From the NCBI GenBank assembly GCA_020356025.1, contig CP070630.1, forward strand, positions 1,076,295 through 1,118,059: 41,765 nucleotides of DNA, read 5' to 3'. This document shows, one piece after another, positions 41,120 to 41,765 of this stretch. The position numbers were made by a program, and so were the translations under genes. The DNA is from Dehalococcoidia bacterium (GTDB lineage: Bacteria; Chloroflexota; Dehalococcoidia; SM23-28-2). The notes beneath the pieces are model-generated. The model was not told the origin of the DNA. It worked only from the letters and a program-made list of their open reading frames with translations, and searched no databases. How positions within the stretch are numbered: the first letter of the stretch is position 1; every line of letters starts with the position of its first letter.

Positions 41120-41765
41120 ATGGCGCTACTGCTGGAAGCGCAGGAAGTAGTCAAGAGCTTTGATGGAGTGAAGGCCCTCAACCAGTGTTCTCTCCAGGTA
41201 TCCGAGGGCACAATCACTGGCCTTATCGGGCCTAATGGCGCCGGCAAGACTACCCTTTTCAACGTAGTCACTGGTTTCCTGAAACCTACCACCGGCAGGA
41301 TCTTCTTCCAGGGAGAGCGGATTGACGGCCTTCCTCCTCACCAAGTGTTTGGAAAGGGAATCGTCCGCACATTTCAGGTGCCGCGGGAACTGAAGTCGAT
41401 GACCGTCCTCGAAAATCTGATGCTGGCGCCTGGGGGGCAGTTGGGCGAGAAGCTCTGGGGCCCCTGGTTCCTGCCCTTCCTGGTGCGCAGACAGGAGCGA
41501 GCAATCCAGGAGAAGGCGCTGGAGGTGCTGGAGTTCGTCAACCTGTGGGAGCTGCGCAACGAGTACGCCGGAAACCTCTCCTCGGGCCAGAAGAAGCTTC
41601 TGGAGCTGGCGCGCACCCTCATGTGCGACCCCCAGTTGGTTCTCCTGGACGAGCCGGGAGCAGGAGTCAACCCCACCCTCATGAAGCGCCTGGTGGCCGC
41701 CATCGAGGAGTTGTGCTATGAGAAGGGGATCACCTTCTTCATCATCGAGCACGACATGGACCTGG
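41120..41765 (+). CDS. livG: branched-chain amino acid-type ABC transporter ATP-binding protein, partial
   Basis: The frame runs off the window end; 215 residues are visible. It shows Walker A GPNGAGKT (37-44), the signature LSSGQ (153-157), Walker B LVLLDEP (173-179) and the switch His211 in FFIIEHDMD. The insertion between Walker A and the signature (about 90-125) and the EPGAGVNP stretch are LivG features. GGGAG lies seven bases before the ATG. Partner genes livF, livH, livM and a binding protein would be expected to the right. Confidence 0.92.
   Translation, partial: MALLLEAQEVVKSFDGVKALNQCSLQVSEGTITGLIGPNGAGKTTLFNVVTGFLKPTTGRIFFQGERIDGLPPHQVFGKGIVRTFQVPRELKSMTVLENLMLAPGGQLGEKLWGPWFLPFLVRRQERAIQEKALEVLEFVNLWELRNEYAGNLSSGQKKLLELARTLMCDPQLVLLDEPGAGVNPTLMKRLVAAIEELCYEKGITFFIIEHDMDL

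Noticed and set aside
1-41765. CRISPR arrays, insertion sequences, tRNA or rRNA genes
   Set aside because: Read for regular repeats, terminal inverted repeats, transposase motifs and cloverleaf signals; none found.

Overview
The window is GC-rich, densely packed bacterial chromosome. It holds 45 protein genes, one of them cut by each window edge. I found no rRNA or tRNA gene, no CRISPR array and no insertion sequence. The gene content (ThyX rather than ThyA, RemA next to gmk, DUF763, an F420-type nitroreductase-fold protein, a tryptophan T-box, PimA/PatA-like lipid genes) best suits a Chloroflexota bacterium, perhaps Dehalococcoidia-related. That placement is inference from gene content; no marker RNA is present to confirm it.

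Left part, plus strand (1-4700): a tightly overlapping operon for inositol phospholipids. It runs ino1 (end only), a PatA/LpxL-like acyltransferase, a PHP-domain phosphoesterase, a PimA-like mannosyltransferase, a phosphatidylinositol-phosphate-synthase-like CDP-alcohol transferase, and a two-domain thioredoxin-fold protein. It meets a minus-strand set (4697-8912) of DUF763, endonuclease V, prfB with an intact programmed +1 frameshift, and a secreted gluzincin-type peptidase. A sulfide:quinone oxidoreductase-like flavoprotein stands alone at 9045-10310. A folate/thymidylate set follows (minus strand: thyX, an unknown gene, folD, a TfoX-domain protein). It diverges at about 13.2 kb from acpS, nnr and recJ and then an EF-G paralogue (plus strand).

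Right part, mostly minus strand (19119-40935): a broad aromatic amino acid region. In transcription order it is a site-2 protease, an HD protein, tyrA, aroA, remA and gmk. Next comes a sigma70-type promoter with a T-box leader (UGG specifier; UGGC bulge matching the G73 of tRNA-Trp), then trpB2, trpE, trpG, an amidohydrolase, trpD, trpC, a small winged-helix gene, a membrane-anchored unknown, trpF and trpB. A separate promoter drives a CPBP protease plus trpA. After these come aroH, aroF, scpA (with terminator), ribF and tyrS. The last 650 bases begin a LivG-type ABC ATPase on the plus strand.

Most notable: (1) a co-translated PHP phosphoesterase in the phosphatidylinositol operon, a candidate for the phosphatase step from phosphatidylinositol phosphate to phosphatidylinositol; (2) a 60-bp direct duplication of the 3' end of trpC that brackets a small winged-helix gene inside the trp operon; (3) a DUF763 protein with a helix-hairpin-helix motif next to endonuclease V; (4) likely leaderless transcripts for acpS and endonuclease V; (5) an unknown 255-residue protein locked between thyX and folD.
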